A stretch of DNA of 15,897 nucleotides from Desulfobacterales bacterium (GTDB lineage Bacteria > Desulfobacterota > Desulfobacteria > Desulfobacterales > JAFDCJ01), in NCBI GenBank assembly GCA_020345785.1, contig CP070771.1, forward strand, positions 303,149-319,045, read 5' to 3'. A program made the position numbers and the translations under genes. Below are positions 13,869 through 15,897 of the stretch, in pieces. How positions within the stretch are numbered: position 1 is the first letter of the stretch; the number at the start of each line of letters is the position of its first letter. The notes beneath the pieces were generated by a model. It saw nothing but the letters and a program-made list of their open reading frames with translations, was not told the DNA's origin and did no database searches.

Positions 13869-15896
13869 TCAACGCCTCGCCCCCAATTCTTTTTCCGCAC
13901 TGATTAACAGCCGTTCGTAGTGAACTTTCGTTCGGTCATCAAAGGAGCGCCATATCAATAATTGCTTGCGAACATCATGCAAAAAGGCTTTGTTGATCCG
14001 GTGCCAGGCATTGGCTTCACCCGCCTCACGAATGAGTTGGACGGATATTTCTAGAAATCCGGCCTCATTTGCAGCCGGTCTGAATTTAAGCACCACCCGC
14101 TGCATAATTCCGAAATCAAAGGGCGCCAACCAAACCCGCGTTTTTATCTGAAGGCACTGATCATACTCACAGGCGCCTTCCGGGCAGTCATACCATTCTT
14201 CAGTCATACCGGGCGGTTTCTCGCAGACAAAATCGAACTCAATATTGGCGGTGGAAAACATGCCATGCGAAATATCCTGGTGTCCCTCAAAATATTCATA
14301 TAGAAACCCCCCGATACTGCGGTGCTCCTTGTAAGTCATTAGAAACGGCAGCGTCATTTCCAGTTCATTTCCTCGAGCCTGGGGCAGTGACCAGGAGCGG
14401 TTTACATCGGGCATCGCAATCTCGCCGGCCACTTTGGAGGGATAAATTACCGATATCAGCACCACGACGATAACCAGAATCATGGCGGCGACACCTGACA
14501 TCGAGGAGTAGTTCACGGTGATTCCCGACCACAGAGAAGTCTCGGCAAAAAGTTTGGCGGTGGTTTGTGCCAGCAGATATCCGAACACCACACTTAAAAC
14601 GGCAAATGCCAGGGCCTCGGCAATGAAAAGAAAGGATACATGAGATGGTGCCAATCCCACCGAAGTATAGATCCCGATTTCACGCTTGCGCTCATAGACG
14701 CTGCCGATCATGGTGTTCAGGACAATAAAAATAGAAATAATCAGCGGAATAATAATGTTGGGCACACCGCTGTAGCTCATGCTGTCGCTGGCATGGTAAA
14801 GGTAGTTGCCGTCCGGTTCTCCGCTGAACAAAGACAGTCCAAAGCGATCATTCAAGGACTGGGCCACAGCCTCGATCAATTTTCCCGGGGAGGGGCGCAC
14901 GGCGACTGCTTTTAAATGTCCGCCGGCCGCCATAAGAAATCGGTACGGTACGATGATGGTTAAATCGCCGTCAACATGTTGATACCGGCTTTGAAATTCC
15001 CGCACTTCATCACCGGATTCCAATGCTTCTTCTTCCACTTCGGACAGCTCGGAAGACATTTCCCGTGGAAAGGTGACCGGTGTCAGGGGTTCGCCGTCTA
15101 GATCGATGGTTTCCTGCAATTTCTTGCCGGAAAAAATACCGACTACCTGAAACGGCATGCCCCAAAGAGATACGGTATGGTTTTGCGGCCGGGTAAGATC
15201 AATTTCCAATTGATCGGCCATTCGCTCGGGCAGGAGAACGGCCTGCGCATCGCTTGGAAGCAGCCAGCGTCCCGCCACAAGAATTTTATCGAGACCCGAT
15301 ACCCGCGGTTCTTCGGCAGAAAGTCCTACCATTCCTTGGGCCTCATAAACACGGCCGAAGTGTTCAACGGGAATGCGTGTGGTGCGCGTCCGATCTTCGT
15401 CTTCCAACCACACCCGGGGTACGGCAACCGCTTGATCGTCAAAGGCGTTTGCAATTTTGCCGAAAGCTTCCGGCGGCAAACTTCTCCAATTGACGTTTTT
15501 TAGCAGAAAGCCCTGGTAGGGTGTCCGGCTGTCATATAAAACGCGAAAATGTCGCCGCATGGATTTAGCAGAAGTAAAACTCATTATCGTAAAGGTCAGA
15601 ATGATCAGTGTGGCACAGGTCAAAGCCGTACGCAGGCGGCGACGTCTCAAATTGCTGACCCCCAGTAGAAAAGCAGCCACAAATGCTTTCCAGCGGCCGA
15701 TTTCACCGGACTGAACCAACTGGGCCCGGGTCTGAAGGCGCGTCATTTCTTCTTCAAAGCGGAAGAAAATAATCAGGGTTACGATAAAGGAAAGTCCCAT
15801 TATAAAGAACGCCAGAATGACGACCATGGGGCTATAGGCCAGTTGGAAAGCAGGATGGACATTGTAGATAACAAGGATCAATAAAAGCAGGATGCT
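13869..15896 (-). CDS. FtsX/MacB-like ABC transporter permease, 5' end outside the window
   Basis: The reading frame is open to the right edge, so the N-terminal part is missing; 675 residues are visible. In order: a membrane segment (about 20-45) that probably ends a first FtsX half; a linker; a membrane segment preceded by GVSNLRRRRLRTALT (about 79-93), the typical start of a MacB-like half; a large extracytoplasmic domain (about 110-375); then three spans around IIIPLIISIFIVLNTMIGSVYERKREIGIYTSVGLAP (380-416), the FtsX-domain core. A C-terminal soluble domain of about 170 residues follows, unusual for the family, with a Cys pair in CPEGACEYDQC. MacB-type permeases move lipids or lipoproteins, or act as mechanical transducers, and need a separate ATPase, which is not in view. 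An in-frame TTG at 15881 is probably internal. The substrate is unknown. Confidence 0.88.
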   Translation of the reverse strand, partial: SILLLLILVIYNVHPAFQLAYSPMVVILAFFIMGLSFIVTLIIFFRFEEEMTRLQTRAQLVQSGEIGRWKAFVAAFLLGVSNLRRRRLRTALTCATLIILTFTIMSFTSAKSMRRHFRVLYDSRTPYQGFLLKNVNWRSLPPEAFGKIANAFDDQAVAVPRVWLEDEDRTRTTRIPVEHFGRVYEAQGMVGLSAEEPRVSGLDKILVAGRWLLPSDAQAVLLPERMADQLEIDLTRPQNHTVSLWGMPFQVVGIFSGKKLQETIDLDGEPLTPVTFPREMSSELSEVEEEALESGDEVREFQSRYQHVDGDLTIIVPYRFLMAAGGHLKAVAVRPSPGKLIEAVAQSLNDRFGLSLFSGEPDGNYLYHASDSMSYSGVPNIIIPLIISIFIVLNTMIGSVYERKREIGIYTSVGLAPSHVSFLFIAEALAFAVLSVVFGYLLAQTTAKLFAETSLWSGITVNYSSMSGVAAMILVIVVVLISVIYPSKVAGEIAMPDVNRSWSLPQARGNELEMTLPFLMTYKEHRSIGGFLYEYFEGHQDISHGMFSTANIEFDFVCEKPPGMTEEWYDCPEGACEYDQCLQIKTRVWLAPFDFGIMQRVVLKFRPAANEAGFLEISVQLIREAGEANAWHRINKAFLHDVRKQLLIWRSFDDRTKVHYERLLISAEKELGARR

Positions 15897-15897
15897 G

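Noticed and set aside
13562..13900. 112-aa minus-strand ORF between the permease and DUF6785 genes
   Set aside because: It overlaps the permease's 3' end in another frame and is translated mostly from the GC-rich word repeats. Composition is Arg/Ser/Pro-rich with no domain; such ORFs are typical repeat artefacts.

Overview
The window (about 15.9 kb, moderate GC) looks like chromosomal DNA of a Gram-negative bacterium, most likely a member of the Desulfobacterota (former Deltaproteobacteria). This placement is inferred from gene content (DUF2065, a SpoIIE/STAS partner-switching set, lone PqqD proteins) and from the style of the intergenic word repeats. No rRNA, tRNA, CRISPR array, insertion sequence or phage gene is visible.

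Left third (1-6889): a small DUF2065 membrane protein (-) and a large membrane-anchored SpoIIE-type phosphatase (-) lie divergent from a + strand cluster. That cluster encodes an exporter-type ABC transporter with a strongly enlarged nucleotide-binding domain, a CAP-fold protein whose start overlaps the ABC stop, an RsbW-like HATPase and an RsbV-like STAS protein. Phosphatase, kinase and antagonist together form a complete partner-switching module wrapped around a transporter. No sigma factor or other obvious output is in the window. The cluster ends at an 84-nt long-stem element.

Middle (6957-9397, all -): a PqqD-family protein translationally coupled to an unrecognised 293-aa protein; a 318-nt intergenic stretch with a GTTGGGTT/AACCCAAC repeat; a small exported protein of unknown function; and AT-rich word repeats.

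Right part (9398-15897, all -): in transcription order, a 5'-truncated FtsX/MacB-like permease with an extra C-terminal domain, a DUF6785/DUF6784 OPT-like membrane protein, and a second OPT-like transporter. These look like one functional unit, an ABC-type permease plus two large multi-span proteins, whose substrate is unknown. The ABC ATPase expected for the permease would lie beyond the right edge.

A recurring oddity is that several minus-strand genes end at or near short, word-reiterating sequences with a different word each time. Two features deserve most attention: the ABC transporter whose helical subdomain appears to be present three times inside its ATPase, in a partner-switching operon; and the FtsX-DUF6785-OPT trio.
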